The notes: a model not told the origin generated them from the sequence alone. A stretch of DNA of 64,000 nucleotides from Apostichopus japonicus (GCF_037975245.1 NC_092571.1:20298917-20362916), one strand, 5' to 3'; shown: positions 10,954-23,555, counted from the first letter of the stretch. Made by a program: numbers and translations.

Positions 10954-12352
10954 ATGGACGATTCCGGCTTTCGTGGTTTATTGCAGAAGTAACAGAAAGC
11001 TCCGTGGAAGCAAGGTTGCCAGTTTATAAAAAGTACACTTTCAATTCGATCCGTCGCTGGTTTTTAATGATGTTCCGCAGGAAAATGTCATACGTGTATT
11101 GGAAAAAGAAAAAACATCTAGAAGCAGCGACAGTTGGAACTACCGCGGCAGTATGCACATGTTGTGACAGAAAGCTCGGTGCAAACATTTGAAGGAAGAA
11201 TTAAAGGCACTCCAAGCACTCCTGGCTGAGAAGGAACAACTTCTTTCGAGAAAAAAAAAAACGAAAACGAAGTTCTCTGTGCTACTGGATTGTTCGGTAC
11301 GTAACACTAGGCCGAGACTTATTAATGTAATTTTTCAATCACTAAAAGTCACCGTTATATAAACCCTAGACCTGTACAGGCATTCGCTCCTTTATAAACG
11401 ATAAATTGAAAGAGTTAAAATATGACAGTGAGAGAAATAATATAATAATCTCCTTTTAGATATCTGTAAAATGTTTCATGCACAATTTGCCAGGGTATAC
11501 TGTTATTGATACATTCACGTTCTAACCTTGTGATGGTGAACGTCACCCGACCACGTACCCCCTACCTCCCCCAACCCATAAACAAATCTGCTTTGTAAAC
11601 CGTTGAAACATACAGTGGCGTAGGAAGGTACATTTGAGTAGGGGGTTGAAGACTGATGGCCGGCCCGGGGGAGGGGTCTAAGGGGAGTTTTTGCATTTCC
11701 AGGTGGCCTCAGATGCAATTTGGTGCAATAAAGCACACTTCAACACCCACCCCATTTTGTAAACTTAATTTTGTATTTTCACCTGGCCTTAGATGAAATT
11801 TGGTGCTCCAAATGAGATTTTTTTTCTCATTTGGAAATGAAAAAGGGGTTTTTCTGACTTGCGAAGCGGGGGGGGGGGGGGGGTGGGCGGAATGATACTT
11901 CCGCGCCTCCACATTTTCACTGGGGGGGGGGCTGGAGATTTTGACAGTTGGAGCTAGTATATTTTTCGACAAAGTAAACTATATGCCAACTGATCTTTAT
12001 ATATGTCTAATTCATACTTATTCTTGTGTCTTTGTTTACAGAAACTTCAGTGTAGATTGAGCGCAATGAAGAACATAGACTGGTCAGAGGAGAGAAAAGA
12101 CAGACTGTACAGTGATGTCAACTGAGTATATGTCATCCGAGGAATCTGACATGGAGAGCGAACGAGCTAGGGTACCGTAGTGCAGGAGTTCACTTGGGAG
12201 TCGGAAAGACTGAACAAAATGAGGCTGGACTCATTCTTATAAGGACGTTCTCCTTAGCGAAAAGTCCAGAAAAAAGGATACCCACCGTTAGGAAAGGAGA
12301 CGTATCTTTAAAATGCGTACCGACTGACGCCCCAACTTGGGCTGTTAATTAG
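10954..12352 (+). pseudogene. Decayed multi-exon gene: coiled coil plus acidic SSEES tail
   Basis: A start in good context (AAAATGG, 10954) opens a frame reading MDDSGFRGLLQ. Coding-like segments then continue with frame changes: ESSVEARLPVYKK, then from 11033 VHFQFDPSLVFNDVPQENVI, and after an in-frame TGA a heptad-rich stretch from 11189, LKEELKALQALLAEKEQLL. This exon ends at a good donor (G|GTACGT, 11297). The next exon opens after a pyrimidine-rich acceptor (TTTGTTTACAG, to 12041) with LSAMKNIDWSEERKDRLY, then in shifted frames TEYMSSEESDMESERARV, VVQEFTWESERLNKMRL and PTDAPTWAVN before TAG (12350-12352). At least four frame breaks or stops make it a pseudogene as read. The intron holds a hAT MITE (11613). 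From memory, unverified, the layout resembles multicopy uncharacterised invertebrate proteins that may belong to transposons. Function is unknown. Confidence 0.6.
11613..11945. mobile_element. hAT-type MITE, family B, right end lost
   Basis: The left end CAGTGGCGTAGGAAGGTAC and interior match the complete copies at 18118-18481 and 59722-60075. Shared interior blocks are TGAAGACTGATGGCCGGCC, CAGATGCAATTTGGTGC, and CGGAATGATACTTCCG. The expected right terminus GGTTCCTACGCCCTTG is missing; the sequence leaves the family after the second poly(G) tract near 11935. It lies in the intron of the decayed gene at 10954-12352. Confidence 0.8.
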
Positions 12353-12359
12353 GCTGAAC

Positions 12360-14080
12360 AATAACAATGAAGGTATGACCCCCCTCCAAATGGTGAAAAT
12401 GGTCATTGTTTGATGTGCAGGATTAAGCTTGTGGGAGGCCCGTGGCAAACAGTTTATTGGAGCTCCCATAGAGATACATTGGTACCGGATAACGCCGGAT
12501 GTATAGCTCACAAAAGACATCTATTTGCCCACGGTGGTTATGATACGTACATTAAAACATCACATAAAAACAGTCATTGATCAACAGCGTAAAGACTGCA
12601 TATCGAAGTCCATTTCGTTTGACTTCTTTGAACTTTTTGTACCATATACAACGTAGAATAATGTAACGTTATAACAATATTTCTTTGAATTTTTTACCCA
12701 ACGTTTAAACTCGTGCCCCTGTTGCACGTAGATAATCCTGTCCTGAGCATTTGTTGATTAATGAGGCACCAGGAACAAACAGCAAACGCCGTTGTTTCGG
12801 ATACAAACAAGTTGCAGTGGACGATTTTGTATAATAAAGAAGAGTTTTCTCTAATTTAACATTTGGTGTAATTACATGATACCTTTAAAACGAAATCCTG
12901 CCTGAGATAAATGCAACAAGGAAGAAAGAATATGCCCATAATAATAGATGTCAGATTAATTATTATTTCCTTGTTAGTCTTTTGCTTTAATGGAAGCCTT
13001 TTTTTAATGTCCCTTCACAGCTAATATATTCCATCAAGGGATTAAATGTTAAGGATTAAGTTATCCTTCAAATATTTTTAGGAAACAAAAGCCAAGAAAA
13101 AAGCATGATTCTATTAATTTTTAATGAATCATTTAGTAAATCATATTTTAAAATAAGACATAGCTATAGAGCATAGGTCTAATAACTTGTCGTCGAAATG
13201 TTGTTGTACTTGTACGTTTGTCTTTCATTATTCATGCATGTTTAATTCCAGACTTTCAGGGAAAAAATTTAGAGATCTTGTTTGGGCTATCATTGCATTT
13301 TATATCAAAATATATGTTAATTAAAATAAAATTTAAAGCAGCAACGAAATATTAAGCGTGCTACGAAATGAGGCAGGAAGTGGTGTTCTGTGTCAAGTTC
13401 GTTCCACATAAAAGAGGCTGGTACCGTTTCCGGGCTTGGGTGGGGGGGGGGGGGGGTCGAGGGGCCGATAACCATCATGGAAGAAGTGCCTAGGCGTTTA
13501 TATCATCTGAGGATAAACACACCGAATTTTAAACATAAATTTGTTTGGTTCAATTTAACTGCTGATATATGTTAAGTTACTTCAAGTGGGTAGCTGGTTT
13601 TCAGAGGTTTTGATTTGCAAACTAGTAACTAAAAATAGAAACATTCCATAGTTACTTGTTTTTTTCCTTCTTTCACCTGGCATTAAAATCGTTGCATGTG
13701 TATATAATTGCCACAATGTAAGTAGAGTAATATTTGGGCATCAAAAAACATTCTCCGGACAATAATGCATGTTTTGAAATTTGAAAAGGAAAATGGCTTC
13801 TCGAGGTTTAAACTTTGTATTCAAAAAGCTGAATATTCAACACTATGATGTAAAGCAATATTGAGTTGCATTTAGATGTATTTACACATTAGAAGTGGTA
13901 TTTCGTTTATTTACATAATTTTTGTATAAGTGTAAAAATAACAAATAAACGTTTACGATGCGATATGAGGTGCAAATATATAAATAAAAAAGTGGAAAAT
14001 CAAACGAGTGTGATTTTATGTTTATTATTTTTAATTTTCTTTAAATCAAATGTAATATTTGATAGAGGTGGTCCGTGTAT
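12360..14080. other. Anonymous AT-rich sequence
   Basis: Nothing recognisable. A poly(G) run of about 15 lies at 13441-13456. Confidence 0.5.
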
Positions 14081-14139
14081 TTCTCAGCCTAATCAACCCG
14101 ATTAAGACTCCCTAAACGTGGCGAATAAGCCCAGCCCCT

Positions 14140-14565
14140 GTATTGGTCGTAAGTAATGTGTTTACGATGACCACGTTTCTCCGTATATATTGGTGTAATC
14201 ATGGCGTTTACGATGATCAATGCGAGAAGTTTACTGCTGGATTCAAACGTAAACTCCAGATTAACGGTCATGTTTAAGGTAGCGAATCTGTTGTAATTGT
14301 GACCGGAAACGTAAAGATTACCCTTCCCTGAAACCGCACGATTAAGTGAGCTTCACCGTATTTGGATGACACTTGGCGTTTACGGTCACCGCGTACTCGG
14401 TAAATAAGTCATCGCGAACGCGGAAAACTCACGCGTTTAAGTTGGGTCGTAAGCTTACCTTAATCACTAGTTTCAGGAGTGGAAACGTAACGGAAACAGG
14501 CTGGAACTCGGAATTTACGTCGCAATTACAGACCGAAAACGGCGATTTAAACGCGTGTTTTTTTC
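14140..14565. repeat. CpG-rich repeat region related to window start
   Basis: It has GGCGTTTACG at 14203 and 14374, many ACG/CGT words, GATTAAG blocks and GGAATTTACG, in contrast to the CpG-poor surroundings. The words match the units at 1-250, but the alignment is loose. Confidence 0.4.
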
Positions 14566-14885
14566 CCGTGCTAGTATTAATACGAATATATACGCCTATT
14601 AAATTTAATTCAAATATATACACGTATTAAATCAGATAACAAATGGCATGTCTTATAGCTTTCACTAACGAGTTTCAAGAGTTATCACATTGTAGCCTCG
14701 CCAGTGCAATAAATGAAAGATTGCACAGTTCGTCTCTATTGACGTACACTCAGGTCAAACGTACTTTGATCTAGACAACAACATTCCTCGTCCAACAGAC
14801 AAGGAACAGTATTTGAGAGAGTTCTCGCATTTATCGCGGATATATGTGCACATAGCAAGAGCGGAAATGTGTTTTCGTGTATATT

Positions 14886-15857
14886 CAGTGGCGTCGCCAA
14901 GGGGGGGGGCAGGGGGCACGTGCCCCCCTGGAAAACCTAGTGCCCCCTGAGTGCCCCCCCCCCCCATCTGAGATTTGGGTTGGTAAGAAAAATATATATA
15001 TATTTTGTTATATTCAACTCTCATCATCTCAGTTGGTTTTTCTTAAGGACAAAGAAGCACAGTAATTCGTATTTTCTTCAAATGAGCTGCGAAAAAATGA
15101 AAAGTTTATCCTTGACCGTCGGGTATCGAAGTCGTAACCCGCGCCATCACAAAAGGTGTCGATATTTACATTGAATGTGTCAGTGCTCACGCCATACCAG
15201 CGGCTATACACGTCCGCTTGACAGGTTAGGAGCTGACGAAATGTGAGAATGTGAGGGTCCGCAGGCACCATACTTGCCTATATTTGTGGACCCATATATT
15301 AACCCTGTTGTGTAGGGGGTGCAGAGGTCATTTGAGGTCAGATGCTTGTAGGAACAAATGGCGAATGTTCACACCTGCATACTGAGCCATACTCGATGTG
15401 TGATCAAACTTTGGATTGCATGGTGAGATCTCTGATAGGAGCCAATAACGATGCTGGAACCTGTTACATTTTAATAGATAATGGGAGAAAAAGAGAAGGA
15501 CAAGAAAGGAGTCGGGGGTCATGCACACATTAATTCAACAAATGTAGGTACTATTGATAGGGTTAGGCATAATATCGACAGCATGTGGTTCGTATCCTCT
15601 GCAAAATTCTGCGCGTAGTTAAAATCATTACCTCAAAAATAGCAATTTCTGGAGATATCTTCAGATCGAATTTAGCATCAAATGTGGCACCATTTTGCAT
15701 CTAGCCCATCCTCCATATGCAAAAATTTTCCAAAGGGGAGGGGGGCACCCCCTCCCTTTAGACCCTTCCCCCAGGACGGCGATCCGTATCCACCTAAGTG
15801 CCCCCCATCAGATGCTGGTGCCCCCCCAGACTGAAAAGTCTGGTGACGCCACTTATG
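14886..15857. mobile_element. hAT-type MITE, 972 bp
   Basis: The left end is CAGTGGCGTCGCCAAGG. The right end read inwards is CATAAGTGGCGTCACCAG. The flanks TGTATATT (14878-14885 and 15858-15865) form an exact 8-bp duplication. The interior holds the palindrome GGGGGCACGTGCCCCC (14911-14926) and, near the right end, the shared CCAAAGGGGAGGGGGGCACC...CCCTTTAGACCC module. No transposase frame was seen. It is inserted just left of the minisatellite at 15858-16045. Confidence 0.88.
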
Positions 15858-16045
15858 TGTATATTCGAATTGATCCGTGCATTATATTGAATTTAATCCC
15901 CATATGTATTCGAACTAATGCGCGGATTGGATTTAATACGTGTATATATTCGAATTAATACGCGGTTATATTTAAGCCTAATGATTGGCTAATAAGATAT
16001 GCGCGCATATATTCGAATTAATACGCGTATATATTCAAATTAAAA
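15858..16045 (+). repeat. Minisatellite of TATATTCGAATTAATACGCG-type units
   Basis: Five diverged copies of a 20-bp core spaced roughly 25-60 bp apart. Related words occur at 14575-14635, on the other side of the inserted hAT element. Confidence 0.6.
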
Positions 16046-16059
16046 TCCGGATATATTAT

Positions 16060-18105
16060 GCGGTGTTTGTCCCACATGGCTTGCCATAGACGTAAGTAGC
16101 AAAATATATGTACGCTACCATAGAACGTTATTTTGAACACGCCATAGGCCTATATAAATGACCTTTTCTTTTCTCCAATTCTCAACGAGTTTACTTAGCT
16201 GGCCCCTTCGCACGTACCTCTATAGTGACGTAGGCTATAATAATGAGCTCGTGCAACCTTTTGCATCAGATAAGACAGTCCTACCTTTATTTCATGCATC
16301 AATATCTAATCGATATATACTTGCCATTCTTACAGAAATCATTAGATAACACAACACAGATATATATATATATATATATTAAAGTTTATAATAACAAAAA
16401 GAATACACAAATAGTTTTTGTTTCATTTTCTGCTAAATCATTACGTATATGACTAAATCCACAAATAGCCTTGTATTACAACTGCATCGCAATTGTAATC
16501 AAATTTTTGATCAAACGATCACTAGGCAAACTGCCCTTGACCGTGTGGGATTCAAACATCCACCCCACAAGAAGATATGCTGCCGCCGTCTTTATCATAA
16601 CCAAATTACATTTTTTCCCCCTTTGTCAAGACCTTGAAGGCCCTTTATAATATATCACGCGCGTTTTTTTTTTCTTGAAGTCATTCGAACTCACCCTACA
16701 TTCCACAGAATTTTATTCCCTAGAGTTTAGGATGAAAAGAGTATATACTTTGCGGGAGAAATTGGGGGAAAATATGAGCCTTAAAGCTGAAGTGCCGTAT
16801 CGTTAAAGAGATTATATACATATAGCTATATAATTGCGTTTGGTTTGATAACAACAACAAAATCGACAGTTCGTTTTTTGACTCATCACTATATTGGAAT
16901 TTAAACACTTTTCTTTTTTTCGCTTTCATTCAGATAAATTTGACACTAATTGATAACAACATTTCATTACAATAAAAGTTCAATATTTTGTCTACACATA
17001 AAAGGCCTATTGGAAAATGTGGAACACTTTGAAAGTTTCTGAGTTGCTCTTTCAAGTTTTCAAATATGGGTATTCTCTGTCACGTCGGAACGTCCTTGCT
17101 ATAGTTTTTACAAAAGATGTAACATTATAGCCTATTCGTTGCAAACGTTACATGTTGAGGCTTACTGTAGGAGACTGGTCTGTAGATCGCAACTCATGTT
17201 TGCTATCGATTAGAGAGCATTTTTGCACCACTTCCTGCCCCCTCACAATCCCTGACCACTTCATACACACGTCATTGTTCAAGTAATAAACCTTGGTGAA
17301 ATTGTAAAATTGGAGGAGGATAACCCCATGCAACTCCATCGTCAGTCGAAGTATTTCTATTCATGCATGTATACTTCAACATCCAAGCCACAAATAGAAA
17401 CAAAACGTATTACGAATAAGATGTCCCCATGTAGCCCCCCCCCCCCCCCCCCTTTGGCAAACTTTCTGCGTGCAATCAGGCGGTTGGATATCGGACTCTA
17501 TGATGCGCATGTCGACTTTCCTTTGCCAGGAAAGTCATAGAGGTGGAAGTTAGCAACGTGAGATCATATTAATTCACATGAAATTTCCAGCCGCTGTATA
17601 TAGGCTACCCGGAATATGTGGGTTAATATACGGGGAAGTGGTCAATCCAACAAACACGAATCAAAATATATTCGGCGAGATAATTAGACGAAATGCAATC
17701 GATCGATCAAATTAGAAATGTCCTCGACGTCGGGTCCAATTTTTTGTCTTCTAACGACTGCCCTTCCTACACAGTTTCCATGACAACAGAGATGGACTTT
17801 GCCGCGAAGAATGACGTACAGACGCCCATTCCTGAGCGTGACGCACATGTATACATTATCTTTGTGTATTTATGATTTGCCTTGGTTTTTTGTTTTATAA
17901 CAATAATAATCATTTTCGGTTTTAATCCTTGTAGTTGTTTCTTTGGGGCCTTTCCCCCGTTTCATTCCCTGTTGGAAGTTGCATTTTGTGGTTTTCTTTC
18001 CAAAGAATATCTTACCTCACTCAGGTTAAACGTACATTTAAACAGGATGTTCAACTCACATGATTTGAAAACCCGATACGCATGTTCTTCAACTTATGAT
18101 ACACT
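16060..18105. other. Mostly anonymous; poly(C) run and possible SINE trace
   Basis: A C18 tract lies at 17437-17454. On the minus strand near 16558-16548 there is a B-box-like GTTTGAATCCC followed by a tail-like sequence, possibly a decayed tRNA-SINE. No other feature was recognised. Confidence 0.3.
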
Positions 18106-18117
18106 GAGTGGTGCATG

Positions 18118-18481
18118 CAGCGGCGTAGGAAGGTACTTTTGAGTGGGGGGGGGGGCTGAAGACTGATGGCCGGCCTTAGGGAGGGGTCTAAGGGGAGGGG
18201 GACCCCTCCCCCTTTGGATTTTTTTTGCATTTCCAGGTGGCCTCAGATGCAATTTGGTGCAATATAGCACACTTCAACCCACCCACTCCATTTTGTATAT
18301 AATTTTGCATTTTCACCTGGCCTTAGATGCAATTTGGTGCTCCAAATGAGATTTTTTTCTCAATTGGAAAGAAAAAGGGGTTTTCTGACTTGCGCAGCGG
18401 GGGGCGGAATGATACTTCCGCCCCTCCATATTTTACACTGGGGGGCTGGCGCCCCCAGCCCCCCCGGTTCCTACGCCCTTG
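18118..18481. mobile_element. hAT-type MITE, family B, complete (364 bp)
   Basis: The left end is CAGCGGCGTAGGAAGG and the right end GGTTCCTACGCCCTTG. The exact 8-bp duplication GGTGCATG lies at 18110-18117 and 18482-18489. The interior has the GGTCTAAGGGGAGGGGG / CCCCTCCCCCTTTGG palindrome and the CAGATGCAATTTGGTGC repeat pair. Minus-strand frames in the three family copies encode similar short peptides, but this follows from DNA similarity and does not indicate a gene. Confidence 0.93.
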
Positions 18482-18489
18482 GGTGCATG

Positions 18490-21400
18490 GTAGTTTAATA
18501 TCCATATAGAAATTAAAAGTATAGGATCCTAATTAAAGCACCTTCCAAGGTTTTCTTTCCCCCAAATGAAAGCAAGATAATGCATCCAGCTCCACTTTAA
18601 AACAATGATTCCGTATGTAAACACATTACTATATATAAGCATATTCACATTTATTTATTAATTTAAACAGAAATGCGGCTGGTGAAGCTATAGTGGATAG
18701 CAGCCATTATATACCTATTTGTATAGGCTGTTATCGATCATTATTGAAACATTTATTAAATGTTGGTTTAAAGGTTACATGTTAATCGATAGGCTATATT
18801 ATGTAGATTGACAATTTCTATCTTCATAAGATTGAACATTTTCTAAGTCATGTTCTCTGATGTCATTTGCCTGGTATGTTGCAATTATAAATGACAAGTT
18901 ATCAAGGTCTTACGGGTGTATGTTTGTCAATACAAACATTTCATAATTTACTTAAAAGAAATGGAAAAATGTATTGTTATTATTCGGAAATGTTCTCTAT
19001 GAACGTATATGTGTGTGGAAGTTGGTAAACTTTTAATTGATTGAATATTAAAATGCAATATAAATTGAAGTTTTCATTTTATTGTCACCGAATCTGTTCC
19101 ATCCTCGAATATGATTTTTAGTAACATTTCCTTGGGTATCCCGTTGGTATAACTTCTTTATCAATCTCGAATACGATCACATGACACGCATGCGCATCTG
19201 AAATCAGAATACAGCGGCGCCTTCTGTGAGTCCATCCATGAAAGGGAGCTTGTTGTCACTTCCAGTGACCGTCAAGAGCTTCCGATCAAGAGAAATATAT
19301 GACGCAGATCGCACGTTTACATGGAATCCATACGGCCTACCCACACTAAAATTTACGAAGTAGCCATGGGCAACGAATCAGGAGTGCGTGGTCTTACGAT
19401 TGCGTAACATACTACCTAACATTTTGTGAAAATGACCTTAAAAAATTAAAGGAAGTACAACAGACTAACTTCCGAACCAGGGGTTTCTAATGATATGTGC
19501 ATGTATTATCATGTAAATATCCTATTTAGATCGGCATTTTTGGTTTACTATTTGCATCCTAAATTAAACGTATTTAGGATATTAAGAATGTGAACGGATG
19601 TTACACAATCATTTTGACGGCGTAGAAAACTGTTAAACGTTTAGTCTTTATGGTTCACAGGTTCGATGGAGCCTGGGGGAAATGTGCACCCCCTCCCACC
19701 CTCTTTTACAGTCTTACGAAAATCCTCAAAGTTGACTCTTTTGAAGCATAAGTGCCCATATTTGTAATGACGAAAATGACCTTTTGTTCAGAAATTTTAT
19801 AAAAAATGTAAAAAAACGTGCGAATAGATCCATTTTGTCGAGAAATTGTGTAGTAATTTGGGAGTTTGCTCTCTCAAATCGAAGTCACACGTCCAAAAAC
19901 TAATCGAAGTTTTTACCACTACCTCTCCCTCTCCCCTTCCCCCTACATTTAACCCTCTTTCTTTGTCTCTCTCAGTTCTCAAGAAACTATAAGATCGGTA
20001 TACTGGACTCCACAATTAAACAATGAGTCACGTGTGAATTAGTATAGAACAGGAAATTTTGGTTACGATTCATTCAATTTAAATGATTTCCGACCATCTG
20101 CGATTACAAATTAATCTTAGGTATATAGAAAACGGAACAACGGTTTTTGCAAATAACACAATGAAAGGAGTAGAGAGATCAAGATGGCACAATGACATAA
20201 GGTCAAGGGTCATTGGAGTAAAAGGGAAAAGTTCAGTTCTTGTATTTTAGTCAACAACTTTACTCAATCCTGCTGAATTTAATACTTACAAAATAGATTG
20301 AATTGGATCTAACGGAAAACATCCTCCTATAAATTTTGCTAGACGAAAATCACGAAAAGTGAAGAGTACTGAGCGACTAATTCTCAATAATTCGTCATCC
20401 CTGCGGACACATATTTTTCATATCGGTATTAACAGGAGCGTACATTCACCATTCTTCCAAGTGGATGAAGAGCGATTTCGGTATACCAACGATACGAGTC
20501 GTATATATATATATATATATATAGTAACACATATATGTTGTCTATACAAATTACTAAAATACTATATGTATACATAGTTTGTCTTTATGAACTACTACAA
20601 CAGAGATTTTCTATACTAAAATGATATAAGTATATAGAGCCTATATAATCTATGAGAAGGCTATACACGAATCATATATTACTATACTATACTAAACTTT
20701 ATAGACTATACTCTACTATGCGTGTGGTATAAGGTAAACGTAATTTACTCAGGCCATCACCTTTTTTGTTTAGTCGTCTTTTTTTTTCGCTCTTTCATCT
20801 TCCTTGGATATATATATCGAAAGGTTTCAGCTAAGAACTTTTAAGAACAAATATAAAATGTAACATTAGACTGATATGAATGACAACCAATCATGTTAGC
20901 GGCCTCATGAAAATCTCTTTCCACTAGTAAATAAACTGGAGGTTTCTATGATATGAAATGATTTGTTGATTATTTTCCAAATTGTGTTATGAAATTATCT
21001 TAATTCATAGCATTTACATGAGTAATATCAGAAAAGTAATACTTAGCTTACTTTTGCATGGCAAAATCATTCCCTTTGTCATTTTAACACAGCCAATGAA
21101 TGCCAAGTATAACCCCTATGTTTTTTGCACCTTAGAATACATTAATTATAACAGTCTAAACGTACTGGTAATGTTGCTTGAGTTTCTGGAAAGAGCATGT
21201 GCTATAAAGCCATTAGAAAATTTCAAATACATAGTAATTGAGTGAAATCAAAGTCTCTTCCAATTACAAGTATAGTGACATCATTTGGAGGGATATGTGT
21301 TTTAAAACATTTCTTTGAAACACTTCTAGGCTTTAATAACCATAACTTTTTTGTTATTATGTCACTTTTGAATGACAAATATAGACCTTTTGACCTCATA

Positions 21401-21760
21401 ATGCAGCCAATAAAATCACCATAGCATTCTTTGCACTTTTTGACACTTGCCACACTTCAACATATACTGATGTTCATTTGGAATGTTTGTGATCCCAAAG
21501 TTGATTGTATATGTTAGGCCTATTTGCATTTCTGGTATCTGTGCTAAAATGCTGAGGAATATAATTGCATATAAAGATGGTAATTAATAGAAGACAATGG
21601 TAGATAACCTGAACTAACTGGAAAGAAAGTTAAATAGATTAACTGATGTGCCTTAAAAATGCAACAAAAGAAGAAAACAACAACAACAACAAATGCATAA
21701 GAAGTTCTTCTGTATCAAACAAGCTCCCTAAGATGAGTTCTTGAATATCTGGTTCTGATA
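18490..21760. other. Anonymous sequence with a short (TA)n
   Basis: A (TA)n tract lies at about 20500-20522. Otherwise no gene, RNA or transposon signal was recognised. Confidence 0.45.
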
Positions 21761-21891
21761 GTTTAGCTTTCATCTTCTGTAGCCTAGCTTGTCTTTTTCT
21801 TCAGTACCAACACAACTTGGGCAAGTATTTATGTATGCTGCATATGGCATACTACCATTTGAGCTAAGGTTAGCTAGGAAATTCATGATAA

Positions 21892-21990
21892 CTTCATTAA
21901 TGTCATTTAGGAAAGTCACAGCAACTTCATTAATGTCATTTAGGAAAGTCACAGCAACTTCCTTAATGTCATTTAGGAAAGTCACAACAA
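21892..21990 (-). repeat. 33-bp in-frame minisatellite, three units
   Basis: Three tandem 33-bp units start at 21892, 21925 and 21958, with a partial fourth. A 33-bp unit keeps frame and encodes 11-residue repeats in the decayed minus-strand gene. Confidence 0.85.
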
Positions 21991-22088
21991 CTTCATTAAT
22001 GTTATCATCATGAATATTACCAACTACATCATGATCCATGACTAATATTATCTGTACCATCATCTTCAGAGTAACTGTTGTTGCTGGT

Positions 22089-22401
22089 CAGGCGTGTAGC
22101 GAGGATTTGCCGAGGGGGGGGGGGCGAAACTTTAGGCAAACTATCAGAGCCGTAGATACAGCATTGAAAACTATCTAAGCGTAGCGCCACCTGGTTTGGC
22201 GCGAAGCGTACAAGAAAATTTTGGCTTAAAATGCCTCCCAGATTGCTGGAAATGACACTTCCCAGGCCTTGTAAGTTGCATCTTAGCATTTTCTCTTTTG
22301 AAATTATTAGCGATATCATAAAAACATACAAAGAAAATTTGCTCAAAGGGGGGGGGGCGGCTGCCCCCTTCGCCCCCCCCCCCCCCTTGGCTACGCGCCT
22401 G
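22089..22401. mobile_element. hAT-type MITE, family C, complete (313 bp)
   Basis: The left end is CAGGCGTGTAGCGAGGA; the right end read inwards is CAGGCGCGTAGCCAAGG. The exact 8-bp duplication TTGCTGGT lies at 22081-22088 and 22402-22409. The interior carries the core module at about 22169-22230 (AAGCGTAGCGCCACC ... GGCGCGAAGCGTACAAG). The insertion lies inside a coding-like minus-strand exon and creates a fused 213-codon read-through frame. Confidence 0.93.
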
Positions 22402-23338
22402 TTGCTGGTACAACCGGCATGATGGTCATTGTTCCAATATACTGATCCTCCTGCTACTTCAAAATTGTGATCTTTTCTGGAACAAGAATCTGTCTCTACA
22501 TGATTGGAGGAAATGTGACGTCTAAAGCAGTATAAGTTATAAAATGTTTCAGAACAGGTACCCTGCATACCAACTAGTGTTATTCTTGTACTATAGAATG
22601 AATCCCATGTTTGTACTTTAGATGATTTAAAAGTAGTTTTGTATCGAGTCCTTACTAGGCTACCAGACACCTGAACAAATGTAAGAAGTATTGTACATAG
22701 AGGAGATGAATCTTCGACTCATTTAGAATAATGACAGTTTGTTATATAGGCTTGCCACTTCCTGGAAAATTCACACGTAACTCCACTATAGGTATGAGCT
22801 CCTGTATTGCAGAGTCATCTAGCAAACTTGAATGCCTCTAGGTCAATTTCATTACGTCGTATCTGAAGCAAACTAAAATAAACAAATTATTTTTACATGT
22901 TGACAGTGTTAACTGAGTTAACTTCCACTTTCACTTCTAACCTACGCTTAGGCTTTCATCAAAGAGTAGACATAGGCAACTATGCCTACATGAAGCTCTC
23001 ATATGGGCCTCCTAGAACCAATATGAATTAGTCACAAGCACTTTAGACTGTCCTCAAATACTTCTCATAGTCAAGATGGGCTAGACCTTAGAAGCCTATT
23101 ACTATTAGTACAGTACTTGCATGCTAGCTAACGCTAGGCTTCTGTGGGACTGTTACTTCATTACCGGCTTATAATTTGTAGGCCTATGTTAGGTCAAGTA
23201 GGTCCAAGCCTACTTCAGTTTTGATGATTTCTGTAGCCTATGCTACATACTTTGGACACAGTTTATGATTATGCATGGCAATTGATGTTTCCACTCAAAT
23301 GATCTCCTTACAATAGTGAGTCTTCGATGTTCTCGATT

Positions 23339-23354
23339 GGGGGGGGGGGGGGGG
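23339..23354 (+). repeat. Poly(G) tract, ~16 nt
   Basis: This is one of the longest pure G runs in the window. It lies outside any recognised transposon. Confidence 0.9.
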
Positions 23355-23555
23355 TGACTAGACGTAGCCTACAGTATCAGTAGTTAGTGGGACTAAGTAT
23401 CTGTTAGGGGTAGCCTGCATAGCCTAACTCGTAACAACCTAGCCTACAGATACGAGTTAGACCTATATCGTATGTCGGCAATGTATATCTACGTATGATG
23501 GTTCATTCCGTAACCTAGGCCTATGTGCCTTATACAGCGGTTAACGGCGGTCGAC

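Larger units (their letters stand above)
21770..22862 (-). pseudogene. Decayed minus-strand gene: SAM-like piece, C2H2-like finger, 11-residue repeats
   Basis: One exon starts after an acceptor (TTTGCTTCAG) at 22862 and reads IRRNEIDLEAFKFA. After a frame change it reads LDDSAIQELIPIVELRVNF, which resembles the end of a SAM-like domain (from memory). The next exon starts at 22670 after ACATTTGTTCAG and is open for 90 codons. It contains CSETFYNLYCFRRHISSNH, with the F, F, H and H spacing of a C2H2 finger but no usable first Cys pair. The exon is broken by a hAT MITE (22089-22401). Across that site the frame continues SNNSYSEDDGTDNISHGS to a stop. In another frame three EVAVTFLNDIN-type repeats run to 21770, ending CPSCVGTEEKDKLGYRR. 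Protein function is unknown; the frame breaks suggest a pseudogene, or a transposon gene in decay. Confidence 0.55.

Noticed and set aside
22029-22670. Single 213-codon minus-strand gene
   Set aside because: The middle third is the translation of a hAT MITE with an exact 8-bp duplication; only the outer parts are old coding sequence.
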